From contig CM038052.1 of the NCBI GenBank assembly GCA_021397845.1, positions 138,823,854 to 138,887,853 on the forward strand: a stretch of DNA of 64,000 bases, given 5' to 3'. Positions 9,815 through 21,648 of the stretch are shown here, in pieces (the first letter of the stretch is position 1; each line of letters opens with the position of its first letter). The position numbers and the translations under genes are program-made. Under the pieces are notes generated by a model. It had not been told where the DNA came from and searched no databases. It saw only the letters and a list, made by a program, of their open reading frames with translations. The DNA comes from Areca catechu. Its lineage: Eukaryota; Streptophyta; Magnoliopsida; Arecales; Arecaceae.

Positions 9815-10299
9815 CTTAGACATCAATCTGGGATTGGCCAGGTAGGCGGACTAACTCACTAGCCCTGAATCACCAAGCCTAGACACCAAGAGCAGTAGAA
9901 CACACAGAATGGACTGACGCCATAAATAGACACTTAGTCTTGACTCGACTAGTTGGTGTCCCTAAGCTCTCTAGAGCAAAAGTATGTTTCTATTGGATTT
10001 TAATTAAAAGCATGGGTCTGAAATACAAGGTAGTTGTTTTGGGCTAAGAAAAGGTAATAAAGTCCTTCCCTTATATTATGATATTGTCGCCCTTAAGAAA
10101 ACAGAAAACAGAAATGAAACACATATATTTTTTCTTTTTTTTGTATGCTTGCGATAAAATAACTAAAATAAAGAAATGCGGTAGAACTAAGCAAAAGAAC
10201 TAATATGAAAAGAATTTTAGCTAATAAAATGCTGTAGAAAAATAGTGATTGAGCTAAACAAAATACATGTCCTAACCTGGCTCTGATACGAAAGAAGGG
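9815..10299 (-). promoter_or_regulatory. Leader and primer site of element A with conserved hairpins
   Basis: On the minus strand: primer site TCGTATCAGAGC at 10280-10291 (one mismatch to the P1 site). Hairpin 1 is at 10048-10070 (GGGAAGG, 9-base loop, CCTTTTC), then TTAGCCCAAAAC. Hairpin 2 is at 9966-9977 (GCTC-TAGA-GAGC), then TTAGGGACACCAAC. Hairpin 3 is at 9824-9836 (CAATC-CCA-GATTG). With P1 removed, hairpin 2 lies about 290 nt before the gag ATG at 4672, as in the relatives. Confidence 0.7.
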
Positions 10300-11009
10300 T
10301 GATGGGGGACGACATGCATAAAAATCACCCTAAGAACTAATATGAATACCGATGCTTATAATAAGCACAGATCTGAAGAACATTCAAATAGGGGAGATTT
10401 TAGGTCATGCATTCCCTCCTGCTAGGCTCAATAAAATGAGAAAGAACTAGGACTCAAAGATTAAGAAATCCCTGATCAAGGACATACACGCATTTCAAAG
10501 TTTCAGACTAAAGCAAGGAAGGAAAAATAATACCCTACGACAGTAATACTACTCCCTGTATGATAAGTTCGCTTATCCTTGGAAGATGCGGCCTGGATGA
10601 TCAACGATCAGCTATCCAACGAATAGCATCAGGAGAATTGGTTGATGGCTAGGATCCCTTCGAAGGCTCGGTACCAGAAAGGAACCTACAAGATTAAAAC
10701 CATGTATCAGGCCCAAATGAAACAGCCCAAAACTGAAACATGGCCCAAATAAAAAAAATGAAGGAACTGAAAGCTTTGTGGAATAGGGGAGGTAATCCAA
10801 AACTGGGCGGAGACTTTTCGAGCAGTGGTCTGGAGAAGAAGGCATCGTGGCGATCTCCAAGGGAAGAATGGAGCTTCGTTCTCGATGGGGAGTCACTTTG
10901 GTGGAAGAACAGCAGCAGAGCATGCATTTGGAATGAGGCCAAGAGCTCTGGAGTTGGGAAGAGATGATCCCGAACCAAGCGAAAACTCCATTGGGCGGTG
11001 GTCCGGAGA

Positions 11010-11290
11010 AGAAGAGAATGGCGCAGTAGACCGGAGAAGGGAGGCCTGGCAACGAGAGGGCCAGAGGAGGGGCCGGGCAATGGGAGGACCTGGAAGAGGG
11101 AGTTGGGCGGCGGGAGGACGGAGAAGGGAGATCGGGCTACGGAGATTGGAGGAGGGAGGTCTGTACTGGAGAAGGGAGGTCTGGACCGGAGGAGGGGGAG
11201 ATTTTGGATTGGAGGAGGAAGGTTTGGCGATGGGAACCAAAGGAGGGAGGTCAGACGATGGAGACTGGAGGAGGGAGCTTCAAGGGGACT
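11010..11290 (+). repeat. Purine-rich imperfect repeats in LTR A
   Basis: The plus strand is dominated by GGAGAAGGGAGG and GGAGGAGGGAGG variants at irregular spacing. It is a polypurine/polypyrimidine tract inside the LTR upstream region. It is not coding as far as I can tell. Confidence 0.6.
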
Positions 11291-11611
11291 GAGATTTTAG
11301 ATCGTGAGCTAGAGTTTCTTCTTTGAAGATGGAGCAGTGGGTTGGAGGCGCTTTGGGGAAGACGGCATCGTCGTGGAAGGGAGACACAATGGTTGACGGT
11401 GGTGTGGAAGGAGGAACAGCGATAAGGTGGAGACAGCGTGGAAGGAAGGCAGCGGTGGAGCCTCACGCTCCTCGACATTGTGGTTGCAACGAAGGCAGGG
11501 TCTGGGCCTTGCACACCTCAACATCACCATGGCAACGAAGGCAAGAAGAAGAACATTATATATTTTTTTTTCATTGAATTCATTCACAAATTCCTTCGTA
11601 CAAACGAGCCA

Positions 11612-11619
11612 TATTTATA
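11612..11619 (-). promoter_or_regulatory. TATA box of LTR A
   Basis: On the minus strand GCCTATAAATATGG, placed as expected for an LTR promoter, about 1.3 kb upstream of the primer site. Confidence 0.6.
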
Positions 11620-11966
11620 GGCTCATTAACGGTTCCAGAATGCTCTAAACATAGGATTAAAACTTATCTAATCTAAGGATTAGTTACAAAATAAAACTAA
11701 TCTTAAGAGGTGGCGGGGTAGTTTGTTACACAAGATTCCATGGGATTTTTTTTTAACCTTTTTTTAATTATTAAAAATTGAAACAAAAAAAAGAAAAAAT
11801 TCTGGTAGCTTATGAAATTTTCAGAACCTGGGATTCGGTTCGACCGTGTCTCGAGTCAGCTCGGTAGTCTTAGGTCGGCTCGATGGTGCAGGTCCTATTC
11901 TCCTTGTTCTATGATCCATATGGGTTCTTAAGGCTTGGTCTTGGTCTTGGTGTCCCCACCATCGAG

Positions 11967-12525
11967 GTTCTCTGGTGCGAGAGGCTTATCTTTCCCTGAT
12001 GTAGCCAGGCAGATGTTGAAAGGCATCCTACTGTCTCATGACTGGGCAGTCACCCAAAATCGTCGTCTTGCCAAGGTGTCGGATTCAGCATTTTCCTCCG
12101 TGCTGAAGGTAAGATAACCGTTACCTTTTTAGTTTTCTTTCGACTGTTCCTTCCGTGATAGGTCTGTTACTTCGCCGGTGCAGTTGGTTCATGACATAAC
12201 CATTTTGGAGGTGGGGATGGAGAATATTGACAACTTTCTCCGCAGCGTGAAGGAGGAGCTCCAGATGGCCAAGATTGAAAAGGAGGTAGCCGAGAAGCTA
12301 CTGTTGTCCATCGAGGAGAAGCTCGTTCATAAGGATGCCAAGGTCTAGGGTTTGAGGGGTGAGCTGAAGAAGGCTCAACTAAAAATCTCCGAACAAGAGG
12401 CAAAGTTGAGGAGGAAGAGGAAACAGATGCGCTCCTTGGAACAACTTGCTAGGGAGAATGAGGAAAAGGCTGAGAACCTGGCTAAGATGATCGACAAGGT
12501 GGTCAGAAGGGCAGAAGAGGCTTCT
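11967..12525 (+). pseudogene. Antisense-type ORF of Tat element 1, first part, with a candidate intron
   Basis: The plus strand reads DVARQMLKGILLSHDWAV...SSVLK up to 12108. A candidate 75-base intron follows (12109-12183, GTAAGA to TGCAG, phase 0). Then comes a strongly coiled-coil stretch (LVHDITILEVGMENID, AEKLLLSIEEKL, ELKKAQLKISEQEAKLRRKR) to 12525, with one stop near 12346. It resembles the C-terminal coiled-coil half of plant proteins annotated as putative gypsy-type transposon proteins, which sit antisense near the 3' end of Tat-lineage elements. Element B interrupts it at 12526. The upstream part is cut off by element A at 11961. Confidence 0.65.
12521..12525 (+). repeat. Left target-site duplication of B (CTTCT)
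   Basis: Repeated at 21218-21222. The antisense-ORF reading frame continues across the site once B is taken out of consideration. Confidence 0.9.
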
Positions 12526-14056
12526 TGATGTGGCATGAGATGAATGATTTTTAATTTAGTGGATAATTTGATTTGTTGAGCAATGATCCCTTCGAGCATA
12601 AACTTAATTCAATCACAAAATGGTAAAGAGTCATATAAGGGAAAACTAAATAAGGGATAACTCAAACTAGGGCTGCATGTTCATCCATGAAGATTGGACC
12701 TAAGACTTGTGATACCATCCTATCTAGGGCATAGACCATTTAAAGATTCAGACCTAAGAAATAAGGAGGGTTTTCTTACCAATATTGATGTCTCATGCCA
12801 TTTGTAGGGCTTCAATTTCAGCACTCTCGAATTGAGATTTAGTATTTGAAACTATCACTCCAAGAAATGCAGACCTCTGGCTTGAAAGGCTCCAAGGGCA
12901 AGGCCAACTTCCTCTTTAACTCGTGATCTTGGGGAATCGTAGAAAGAAAATGGATTAGAGACTTGAGATGGAAAGAAGAAAGAAAATACTAAAACATCAA
13001 GGAAGAATAGTATTGTTGGAGTGGATGGAGTTGGAGAAGATCAAGTTGCTTCATTCAGTGTCTAGAATGTAATCTTTTTGGATCCCTTGAACTGCAACTG
13101 GAGTTGGCATCCCATGAAGGTAAGGAATGGCATCCAAAATTTGTCGTAGAAGCTTCTTTGAAGATTGGAATTGGCGACCTTGAAGAAAAAAGGTGGTGGG
13201 GGAGCTTTAGTTGGAATTTGGAAGAACTACTTTGGATGGTGGTGGGCATCTTCTAGCTAGAATATGGATGATTTTAGGAGAATACTAGGATGGCTAAAGG
13301 ATGATATTTGGGTCTCTCACCCACTCCCTCTCGGAGGACACATTGCATAACACAAGTGGAAGAAAAAAACTCTTTGATTTCATTCATCAATAATCCTTTA
13401 CAAGGGGTTGGAGTGGTATTTATAGCCTCTCCAAAGTCATTTAAAATTTTGAATTCTAAAGGAGGTTACATAAATCATGGAGAGATAAGTGGGGAAGTTG
13501 AAACTATCCTTGATTCATGCCTTGATCATGGAGAGATTAGTGGGGAAGTTGAAATCATCCTTGATTCATGCCTTGAATGCTTGGTTGGACACCCTCTTTG
13601 AATTCAAACCTTGGCCGACCAAGATGGAGTGAGGTGGCCTCATGAGGTTGCTTCCATGTGGGCTTGAGAGATGAGGTGTCTTCCATATAAGTTGATGATG
13701 TGGCGCTCCAACTTGGCAAGGTTTGTTCAAGTGGTTTGCCTCACCTAATCTTTATGTCTTCATGCTTCATTTGAACACAAACCAAACCAAACTTGAACCC
13801 AACTTGTAAATTCAATAATTACAAGACCAAATTGACCTTAATTGGACTCAAAAGACCAAATTGAAATAAGTTTAACCCTAATTATAGGACACAAACTTGA
13901 CCAGAGAAACAAATTTTTTTATTTACAGGACACATGTTCAATAAAAAAATAAAATTGAAACCAAAAGTAGACTAAATTTACTCCACTGAAATCCATATTA
14001 AATTTTGCTTGATTAAACTGGATTGAATTCTCTTTTAAGCTGTGGTGCCCGCACCA
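12526..14056 (-). repeat. 3' LTR of B
   Basis: Runs from TGATGTGGCATGAG to GGTGCCCGCACCA (plus orientation), 1531 bases, about the same length as the 19690-21217 copy and closely similar throughout. A near-exact tandem repeat of TCATGGAGAGATAAGTGGGG-type units lies at 13476-13570. A TATA box is at 13417-13424 on the minus strand. Confidence 0.93.
13417..13424 (-). promoter_or_regulatory. TATA box in the 3' LTR of B
   Basis: GGCTATAAATACC on the minus strand. The same box is in the 5' LTR at 20582-20589. Confidence 0.65.
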
Positions 14057-15240
14057 ATTCTTCCGAGGTGGGAATGCCTCGACCCTGTGAAGTATGGGTC
14101 TCTCTGACTCTGATAATATCTAGTAAGTCTAGGTTGATTCATTCTAGGTCCTCTCGAGTGATCCACGAGTTATCAGATTCTGGTCGACCTTTCCGTTGCA
14201 CCAAATAGCATTGATAGTCTTTATTTCTGGTACTGGTAGTTTTGTCGTCAAGTATTCTCTCAATTCGGTCTCTCCACTCTGGTATAGAGGCTGGTGGACA
14301 CTCAGTGGTAGGATCACTCTCAATGGTAGATTCAGGCCCAAAAGGTCCAAATTTCTTTAGGATTTTGAATGGCTCCGCACACTAGGCATGTAATTTTTTC
14401 ATAGTTCTAGGTGGGAACCATTCGGGTTGAGTCTAACCATTACGTAGTCTCCTTCAGAGAACTCTTTGATTTTCCTATGTGAATTAGCCATACTCCTATA
14501 GGTTTCATTTCTCATATTGATTTTTTTACTGATTTCTTTATGCAAGTCCTTAACATGCTATGCGTATGAGTCAGCAAACTCAGAAATGCCATGCATGTGT
14601 GGGTAAAGGGATAAGATCTAAGGGCTTCCTAGTTTTAACCATGGACCACCTCACAAGGACTCTTCCCAGTAGATCTATTAACTGAGCTGTTATAAGTAAA
14701 TCAGTACGAGGGAGTAAGAGATCCCACCAATTCCTACACTGTCACAAACTAAACATCTCAGAAGATTTCTGGACTCCAATGGACTACTTCAGTTTGGCCA
14801 TCAGTCTGAGGATGATAGGCAGTAGAAAACTTTAGCTTGGTTCCTAGCATATGCCAAAGGGTCTTCCAAAAATAGCTAGTAAACCTAATATCTCTATTTG
14901 AAACATGGTTTTGGGTAAACCATGTAATCTAACCACCTCGTCAAGGAAAGTTTGGCCATTCTTGAAGCATCTAAGGTTTGGGAATATGGGAAGGTGAGCC
15001 ATCTTAGAAAATTGATTGGACTATGATGAAGATGGAATAATGTCCTAGAGGTCTTTGGGAGTCCTAGTAAAAGCCATACTAAGATCCTGCCATGGACAAT
15101 CAATGACTGTAGAGGAGTGTACAAACTAGTGTTCTGCTTTTGCTGTTTGGCAACAGCACATGTTCGACATTGTGCTACCACTTGGGCTACATTCCTCTTA
15201 AGACTAGGCAAAAAAATTGATCTTCTACTGATAGGATGGT
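14057..15240 (-). pseudogene. pol: Integrase and chromodomain of B, broken
   Basis: The purine tract GGAAGAA adjoins the LTR. The chromodomain (about 14260-14130) reads RIERILDDKTTS, YLVQRKGRPES, DNSWITRE, with the usual VRWQG changed to VQRKG. Integrase pieces follow: the C-terminal MVRL-type block near 14430 and LDASRMAKLS plus the zinc-binding CRTC with VAKQQKQNTSLYTPL in 14894-15211. Core catalytic segments are frameshifted. Compared with element A, this integrase is more eroded than the gag. Confidence 0.8.
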
Positions 15241-15339
15241 CTTATTTCTCCAAAATGAATGGCTAGGCCTCTAGCATAACTTTCCAGATCAAAAATTCTC
15301 TATAGAGGTTCAGGGAACACACAGTTGATTTTCTTGGAA

Positions 15340-16700
15340 AAAAAATCCATCTAGGAGAGTATAGTCACTATGTACACTAGATGGTCCTTGTGGAGGGATT
15401 GATAGATCTCACTAAAGTCTGGACACTTAGGATATTCTTCTTTTAGTCTATCAAACCCTACAACCTCGGTGCTAACTCAAGTTAAAAGCATGGATCTTCG
15501 GCTTAATGCATCTATAACCCTATTTCAGTGCCGGCACGATGTTTCAGGACAAAGGTATATGCTGGATGAATTCTATCCATTTTCCATGCCTAGGATTTAG
15601 ATTCTTTTGGGAACTAAGGAATCGTAAGGCTTCATGATTAGAATAAAGAATGAATTCCTATGGTAGTTAGTAGTGTCTCCAATACCTCATGGCTTGTACT
15701 ACCGCATACAATTCCTTATTATATGTCGAGTATTCCTCTCGCCTCATTCAACTTTTCACTAAAGAATGCCACTAGATGACCTTCTGACTCAAAACTCCTC
15801 CAATTCCTACTCCAGAGGCATCACAAGCAACCTCAAATACCTTTGAAAAATTGGGTAACCTCAAATAGGTGCTTGTGTCATTTCTTCTTTATTTCTAGGA
15901 AGGCTCTATCGGTGGGTTTGGTCATTTAAAGGTTCCTTCCTAATGCAGTCAGTAATGGGTGCCACTATTATGCTGAATCCTCGAATAAATCTCTTATAGA
16001 AGGTGGCTGAACCATGGAAACTACGAACATAATGGATGCTCTTGGGTACGGGCCACTCGATTATGGACTTGATCTTTTTGGGGTCAGCGGACATCCCTTC
16101 AGTGGTGACAACGAATCCTAGAAAGATAACTCTATGGGTCATGAATTCACATTTCTTGTGGTTAGCATAGAGACTATCTTATCTAAGGCCTAAGATGGTC
16201 CAAGTGGTCTTCCTTTGTTCTATTGTAGATGAGAATGTCATCAAAGTAGACCACTACAAATTTTTTTATGAATATCCTTAAAACCTGGGTCATGATCCTC
16301 ATGAAGGCACTAGGTGCATTGGATAGATCGAAAGGCATTATTACCCGCTCATTAGGCCATCTTTGGTTTTGAAAGCAGTCTTCTATTCATCCCCGGGCCT
16401 AATTCTTACTTGCTGATAGCCACTCTTACGATCAATTTTGGAGAAAATCTTGGCTACGGCCATCATATCCAACATGTCATCTAAACGGGGAATAGAAAAA
16501 TGATACTTAATGGTAATCTTATTTATGGCCCTGCTATCTAACACATTCTCCAAGTGCCATCTTTCTAGGGTCAGAAGGGCTGGTATTGCACTTGGACTTA
16601 GGCTCTCTCTAATGAATTCCTTTTGGAGAAGTTCTCTAACTTGACATTGTAACTCAGAGTGTTCTGTAGGGTTCATTCTATAATGGGGAAGGTTCGGTAA
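15340..16700 (-). pseudogene. pol: RT and RNase H of B, broken
   Basis: RT blocks: 16383-16676 (EFIRESLSPS, SRAINKITIKYHFSIPRLDD, KIDRKSGYQQVRIRPGDE), the catalytic VYFDDILIY near 16222-16248, and 15906-16142 (RVIFLGFVVTTEG, SFHGSATFYKRFIR). RNase H is traceable between about 15880 and 15480 only in broken frame, including the YSTYNKELYA-type segment. Stops and frame changes are frequent. Confidence 0.85.
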
Positions 16701-18551
16701 CGTGGGATCCTGGGATCAATCTATGGCATGTTGAATGTCTCTCAAGGGTGGAAGGTGATTAGAAAGGTCCTCTGGAATATGTCTGAACTCATCTAGAAAC
16801 CTTAATACTTCCTAGGGTTGTTCCTTATGGGGTGGTCCGGGTTTCCTTAGTTGTCAAAATCCACACAGGGGAACCACCACTAATCTCCTACTCCAATTCC
16901 TTAGCACTAATCAGGTTTACTCCTTGTTTCTTATCTTTCAAGTGACTTGATCCTCTCTTAATTGGTCTTAAGTGGTGAAGAATTGATTACAATCTTCTTC
17001 CCATTATGAGTAAAAGACAAGAATTAGAGTGACCATAGAGTATAGCATCATGTCATACAACCATGGTCGTCCTAATATGATGCTGCTTACCCTTATGAGA
17101 AGAACATCAACCCAAACTTTTTCTTGTAGGACTGGATTCGGATTGTGACTTGGTACCTAAATTTAATGGGAATTGAGGTCGAATATAGCAGGATACCTTA
17201 TATGGGTTGGGATGGGCATAGTGGGCAATCCTATGTTCTTGACCATACCGGTGATATAGCATTGAAACAACATCCACTATCTAAGATGATTTTGCAGACC
17301 TTTTCCTCTGTCTTAATAAAAGTTTGTAGGATGTTGGTCCTAAGCCAATCTTCCTGTTCCTTACCCTGGGTCAAGATATATCTCACAACTCCAAGAAATT
17401 CAAATGAGTCTATGATCTCTTCATTTCCTTCATAGTCATCAGCTAGGTTCTCATTGGCCTCATATATCTCTTCATCACAATCTTCTATGGGTTCAGGGAT
17501 GTCCTCATATATTTCTCCTATGTGTAACGCTCTGGTGGGACATTGGCTTGCAATATGACCTTCCTTACGACACATAAAACAATGGACACTACCTCCTTTT
17601 CGAACTTCAGGGCTTTGTCTTTTCTCATCTCTATGGGCTACTGGAGCAGTAGGATTGGGTCTGTTGGATGGGCTTGGGCTTGGGCTGGGCCTACTTCCAA
17701 GGGAATTGATCTTAGTGGGCTCAGGTCGACGAAATAAAGGTCTTCTCTGAAATCTCTCACAGTCCCTAGCAATTTGGTAGGCTTGGTCTAGGTCATGGAC
17801 TTCTCTCAAAAATAGCTCTCTTGATCTCCTCATGTAGACCTACTCTAAACCTAGACAAGGTTGCTGCCTTAGACTCGACCACGTTGCATCTCATCACAAA
17901 CTCATCAAACATGGTAATATATTCGGATACTATCTTATTCCCTTGAGTTAATCATTGCCATTGATCCAAGAGTCTTTATTCATAGGACATTGGTAAATAC
18001 TTCTCCCTAAGTTTCACCTTCATAGCTCTCCAAGTGGCAGTAGGTATGTCACACCTCTGTTGACTCATGCGCTCAACATTACCCCAATACAATCTAGCCC
18101 GATGGACCAATCTAAGTTTGTCAAACTTAAATTTCCTATCTTCTGACATTTCATACCAATCAAAATATTGGTCCATATCACCCTCCTAGTCTATGTACAC
18201 CTTAGGATCTAAGCTTCCATCAAATTTGGGTACATCTAGATGAATGTTTCTAAGGGCTCTCTCATCTTGGTCAACATAATCATGGTAAACTCTCCTTGGA
18301 TGTGGGTAAGGAGTAAATTCCTGGTATTGGACTCTAGGATGGACAGGTAGCAATCTGGGTGATTGTGGCTCAGTAGGGGTCAAACGGGTCTCTTCAAAGA
18401 TTCATATCCTCTCATCCATTTGATCAAACCTAGTGTTCAATTGCTTGAACTACTCAGTCATAGTTCTCATCAGGATTTCTAGATTGGGATCCATGGAAGA
18501 ACTGGGATGGCCAAGTGAATGTTGATAGGGAGTTCCTGATCTAGTAGTCAT
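16701..18551 (-). pseudogene. gag: Gag and protease of B, start at 18551
   Basis: The ATG at 18549-18551 gives MTTRSGTPYQHS. A tyrosine/proline-rich N-terminus (18186-18383), a gag core (17976-18176, YWGNVERMSQQR, VKLREKYLPMSY) and a continuous 200-residue piece at 17231-17833 follow. That piece carries an RDCERFQRR helix, a basic SRPSPSPSPSNRPNP linker, an intact zinc knuckle CFMCRKEGHIASQC (17540-17581), an acidic segment and the protease site LDSG (Asp at 17279-17281). The region toward RT (16701-17230) is decayed. Confidence 0.88.
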
Positions 18552-19689
18552 TCAATACAAAATTCGATCTAAGGTTTTCTAGACCTAAAAGTCCAATATA
18601 GTATGAATTGACTTAGTATAGACCAAAACTACAAATATCCTTTCAATGGCTAGGTAAGAGGTGGGATTGTGGGAGACCCCCCGCTTTCACGAGGACCCAA
18701 TTAAAGAACCAAAAATCCTCTTTAGGCGTTTGCCTATGGACCCCTAGCCTTAGACACCACCTTCCAGGAGTTGATGAAGCAATGATTTACACTAGTCTCA
18801 ACACACTAATTGAGCTTAACTTGTTGGTGTCCCTAATTCTAATTAGGTTGCTATTCAATTTTAATTAAAAGTTTTGGGTTCGATGCAACATGTGGTTGGT
18901 TGTTTTGGGCTAAGAAAGGTAATGACCTCCTTTCCTTATCTTATGATATTGATGCCCTTAAATAGTTTAAAATGAATGCAATTGCTTTTTATGTTTACGA
19001 AGTGACAAGTTTGAATTTTAATTGATTAATGACCAAACAAAATGGCTTGGGATTGGGGGTTTTGGAAGTGATTATAATTTCGGTTTAACAGCACATACAG
19101 AATTTTCAGCAGGCCTGTTTTGTTTGCAAAATTTTTTATTTTTTTGAATTTATAAAATCATGAAAAAATAACTGAAATTAAGAGGACTAATCAAAAAACA
19201 AACAGTGAAAAAATCAGAAGAAAATAGCAGAGATTGATTGGTGAATCAGATTCAAGTTCAGACTATCAATGCAGAATTAGCTGACAGAAATCTAGCTAGG
19301 GTTGTTTTCTTAGACAGATATCATTCCATTTTTGAATCAGTAAAATCTCAAAAAAATTACAGTAAATAGTGGATTAAGTGGAGATTAGCTGATGCAAAAA
19401 TTAGGTTAAAATAGTGAAAGCTTAATGGTGAAACAGTCCTAGGTATCAGTCCCTAACACAGAATTCAGCAAACAGAAAATAAACATGCAATGGAATTCAA
19501 ATACCAAAACTTCAACCTAAAGATTCACGTCCGGCTGTGGCTCATTATTTCCATGGGTCGTGATAGTGTACTGGTGTACACCCACTCAGGAGGCATGAAC
19601 CTTAGATCCGGATTGGATTTAAAAGAAAAATAAAACATAGCAAGTATGAAGACTATGCTACTAATGCAACCATGCTCTGATACCAGATT
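18552..19689 (-). promoter_or_regulatory. Leader and primer site of B with conserved hairpins
   Basis: The primer site TGGTATCAGAGC is at 19674-19685, four bases from the LTR. Hairpin 1 is at 18913-18935 (GGAAAGG, 9-base loop, CCTTTCT), then TAGCCCAAAAC. Hairpin 2 is at 18833-18846 (CTAAT-TAGA-ATTAG), then GGGACACCAAC. Hairpin 3 is not recognisable. The leader is longer than in the relatives (about 740 nt from primer site to hairpin 1), but the hairpin-to-gag distance is the usual ~280 nt. Confidence 0.7.
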
Positions 19690-21217
19690 TGATGTGGCAA
19701 GAGATGAATGATTTCTAATTTAGTAGATGATTTGATTTGTTGAGCAATGATCCCTTTGAACATAAACTTAATTCAATCACAAAATGGCAAAGAGTCATAT
19801 GAGGGAAAACTAAATAAGGGATAACTCAAATTAGGGCTGCATGTTCATCCATGAAGATTGGACCTAAGGCTTGTGATATCATCCAATCTAGGGCATATAC
19901 CATTCAAAGATTCAGACCTAAGAAATAAGGAGGGTTTTCTTACCAATATTGATGTCTCACACCATTGGTAGGGCTTCAATTTCAGCACTCTCGAATTGAG
20001 ATTTAGTACTTGAAACTATCACTCCAAGAGATGCAGACCTATGGCTTGAAAGGTTCCAAGGGCAAGGCCAACTTCCTCTTTAACTCGTGATCTTGGGAAC
20101 CATGGAAAGAAAATGGATTAGAGACTTGAGATGACAAGAAGAAAGAAAATACTAAAACTTCAAGGAAGAATAGTATTGTTGGAGTGGATGGAGTTGGAGA
20201 AGATCAAGTTGTTTAATTCAGTGTCCAGAATGTAATCTCCTTGGATCCCTTGAACTGCAACTGGAGTTGGCATCCCATGAAGGTAAGGAATGACATCCAA
20301 AATCTACTGTAGAAGCTTCTTTGAAGATTGGAATTGGCAACCTTGAAGCAAGGAGGTGGTGGGGGAGCTTTAGTTGGAATTTGGAAGACCTACTTTGGAT
20401 GGTGGTGGGGCATCTTCTAGCTAGAATATGGATGATTTTAGGAGAATACTAGGATGGCTAAAGGATGATGTTTGGGTCTCTCACCCACTCCCTCTCGGAG
20501 GACACATTGCATAACACAAGTGGAAGAAAAAAATTCTTTGATTTCATTCATCAATAATCCTTTACAAGGGGTTTGGAGTGGTATTTATAGCCTCTCCAAA
20601 GTCATTTGAAATTTTGAATTCAAAAGAAGGTTACATAAATCATGGAGGAAAAGTGGGGAAGTTGAAACTATCCTTGATTCATGCCTTGATCATGGAGAGA
20701 TAAGTTGGGAAGTTGAAATCATCCTTGATTCTTGCCTTGAATGCTTGGTTGGCCACCCTCTTTGAATTCAAACCTTGGCTGACCAAGATGGAATGAGGTG
20801 GCCTCTGGTGGCTTCCATGTGGGCTTGGGAGATGAGGTGTCTTCCATATAAGTTTGACGATGTGGCGCTCCAACTTGGCAAGGTTTGTTGAAGTGGTTTG
20901 CCTCACCTAATCTTTATGTCTTCATGCTTCATTTGAACCCAAACCAATCCAAACTTGAACCCAACTTGTAAATTCACTAATTACAAGACCAAATTGACCA
21001 TTATTGGACTCAAAAGACCAAATTGAAATAATCCCAACCCTAATTACAGGACTCAAACTTGACCAGAGAAACAATTTTCTATTTACAGGACACATGTTTA
21101 ATAAAAGAAATAAAATTGAAACCAAAAGTAGACTAAATTTACTCCACTGAAATCCATATTAAATTTGGCTTGATTAAACCGGATTGAATTCTCTTTTGAG
21201 CTGTGGTGCCCGCACCA
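19690..21217 (-). repeat. 5' LTR of B
   Basis: 1528 bases, TGATGTGGCAAGAG to GGTGCCCGCACCA in plus orientation. It is similar along its whole length to 12526-14056, with scattered substitutions and short indels that indicate age after insertion. A TATA box is at 20582-20589. Confidence 0.93.
20582..20589 (-). promoter_or_regulatory. TATA box in the 5' LTR of B
   Basis: GGCTATAAATACC on the minus strand. This is the likely promoter of the B genomic RNA. Confidence 0.65.
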
Positions 21218-21222
21218 CTTCT
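21218..21222 (+). repeat. Right target-site duplication of B (CTTCT)
   Basis: Matches 12521-12525. Confidence 0.9.
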
Positions 21223-21648
21223 TCAAGGGTTGAAGCTGCTGCGAGGGAGTCCAAGATCCTCAAGGAGCAGACGGTCAAGGCAGTTGAGGACTTCAAGAAG
21301 TCTTCATAATTCAAGAAATATGTAACTGAAGCCAGCTTATTCAGCTATAAATATGGTTTCAATGACGGGCTCGATGGGGTCAGCAAAGCTTCTCTCGATC
21401 TTGACCTTTCTGGCATCTCGGTGTTTGAAATCGAAGATGAAGGAGAGGGGGGAGATGCGCCCCCCACTATGTTTGGAGAGGTTCCAGTCATGGTACAAGG
21501 ATCGGCCATGGCGGGTCCGACAGCCATAATTCAAGTTAAGGTGGCCCAAGCAGAAGGAGCCCAGGCCGAGAGGATCGGGTTCCAATTCAGACCAAAGAAA
21601 TCCTCCTTCCTATCGATTCCGAAGTCCCCACCCTTGAGTAAAGCTTGA
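21223..21648 (+). pseudogene. Antisense-type ORF of Tat element 1, last part
   Basis: Continues the coiled coil after the B insertion (RVEAAARESKILKEQ, VKAVEDFKKSS), meets a stop at 21307-21309, then reads SLFSYKYGFNDGLDGV and LDLDLSGISVFEIEDEGEGG to the end at 21648. The SYKYGF/LDLSGI segment is characteristic of the C-terminus of the plant putative gypsy-type transposon protein. The homologous segment of Tat element 2 is at about 33000-33140. No enzymatic motif is visible. Confidence 0.65.

Larger units (their letters stand above)
1..11961 (-). mobile_element. Chromovirus A (Ty3/gypsy), minus strand, split by P1
   Basis: This is a decayed gypsy element read right to left. Its 5' LTR is at 10300-11961, a primer site at 10280-10291, the leader at 9815-10279 and 4673-4807, gag from 4672, then protease, RT, RNase H, integrase and a chromodomain that runs off the window at base 1. 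The domain order and C-terminal chromodomain define the chromovirus branch of Ty3/gypsy. P1 (4813-9809) sits in its leader between two CCCAC copies. The 3' LTR is outside the window, so its own target duplication cannot be checked. The base after the 5' LTR starts TCGAG. Confidence 0.88.
10300..11961 (-). repeat. 5' LTR of element A
   Basis: In plus orientation it runs from TGATGGGGGAC (10300, next to the primer site) to GTGTCCCCACCA (11961). Read on the minus strand it therefore starts TGGTGGGGACAC, like the P1 LTR. It contains a GC-rich, purine-rich core (about 10830-11290) and a TATA box at 11612-11619. Long open frames in the core exist on both strands and look fortuitous. Confidence 0.87.
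12526..21217 (-). mobile_element. Chromovirus B, complete structure, minus strand
   Basis: This 8.7-kb element has two LTRs (12526-14056 and 19690-21217), TG...CA ends and CTTCT duplications at 12521 and 21218. It has a primer site (19674-19685), a leader, and gag-protease-RT-RNase H-integrase-chromodomain in the right order on the minus strand. It is the only chromovirus in the window with both LTRs and all domains, but pol is frameshifted. It lies inside the antisense ORF of Tat element 1. Confidence 0.93.

Noticed and set aside
10612..11587. Several open frames of 75-155 codons on both strands in the GC-rich core of LTR A
   Set aside because: They overlap each other on both strands, have low-complexity composition from purine-rich repeats, and lie within an LTR. 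No domain is visible.
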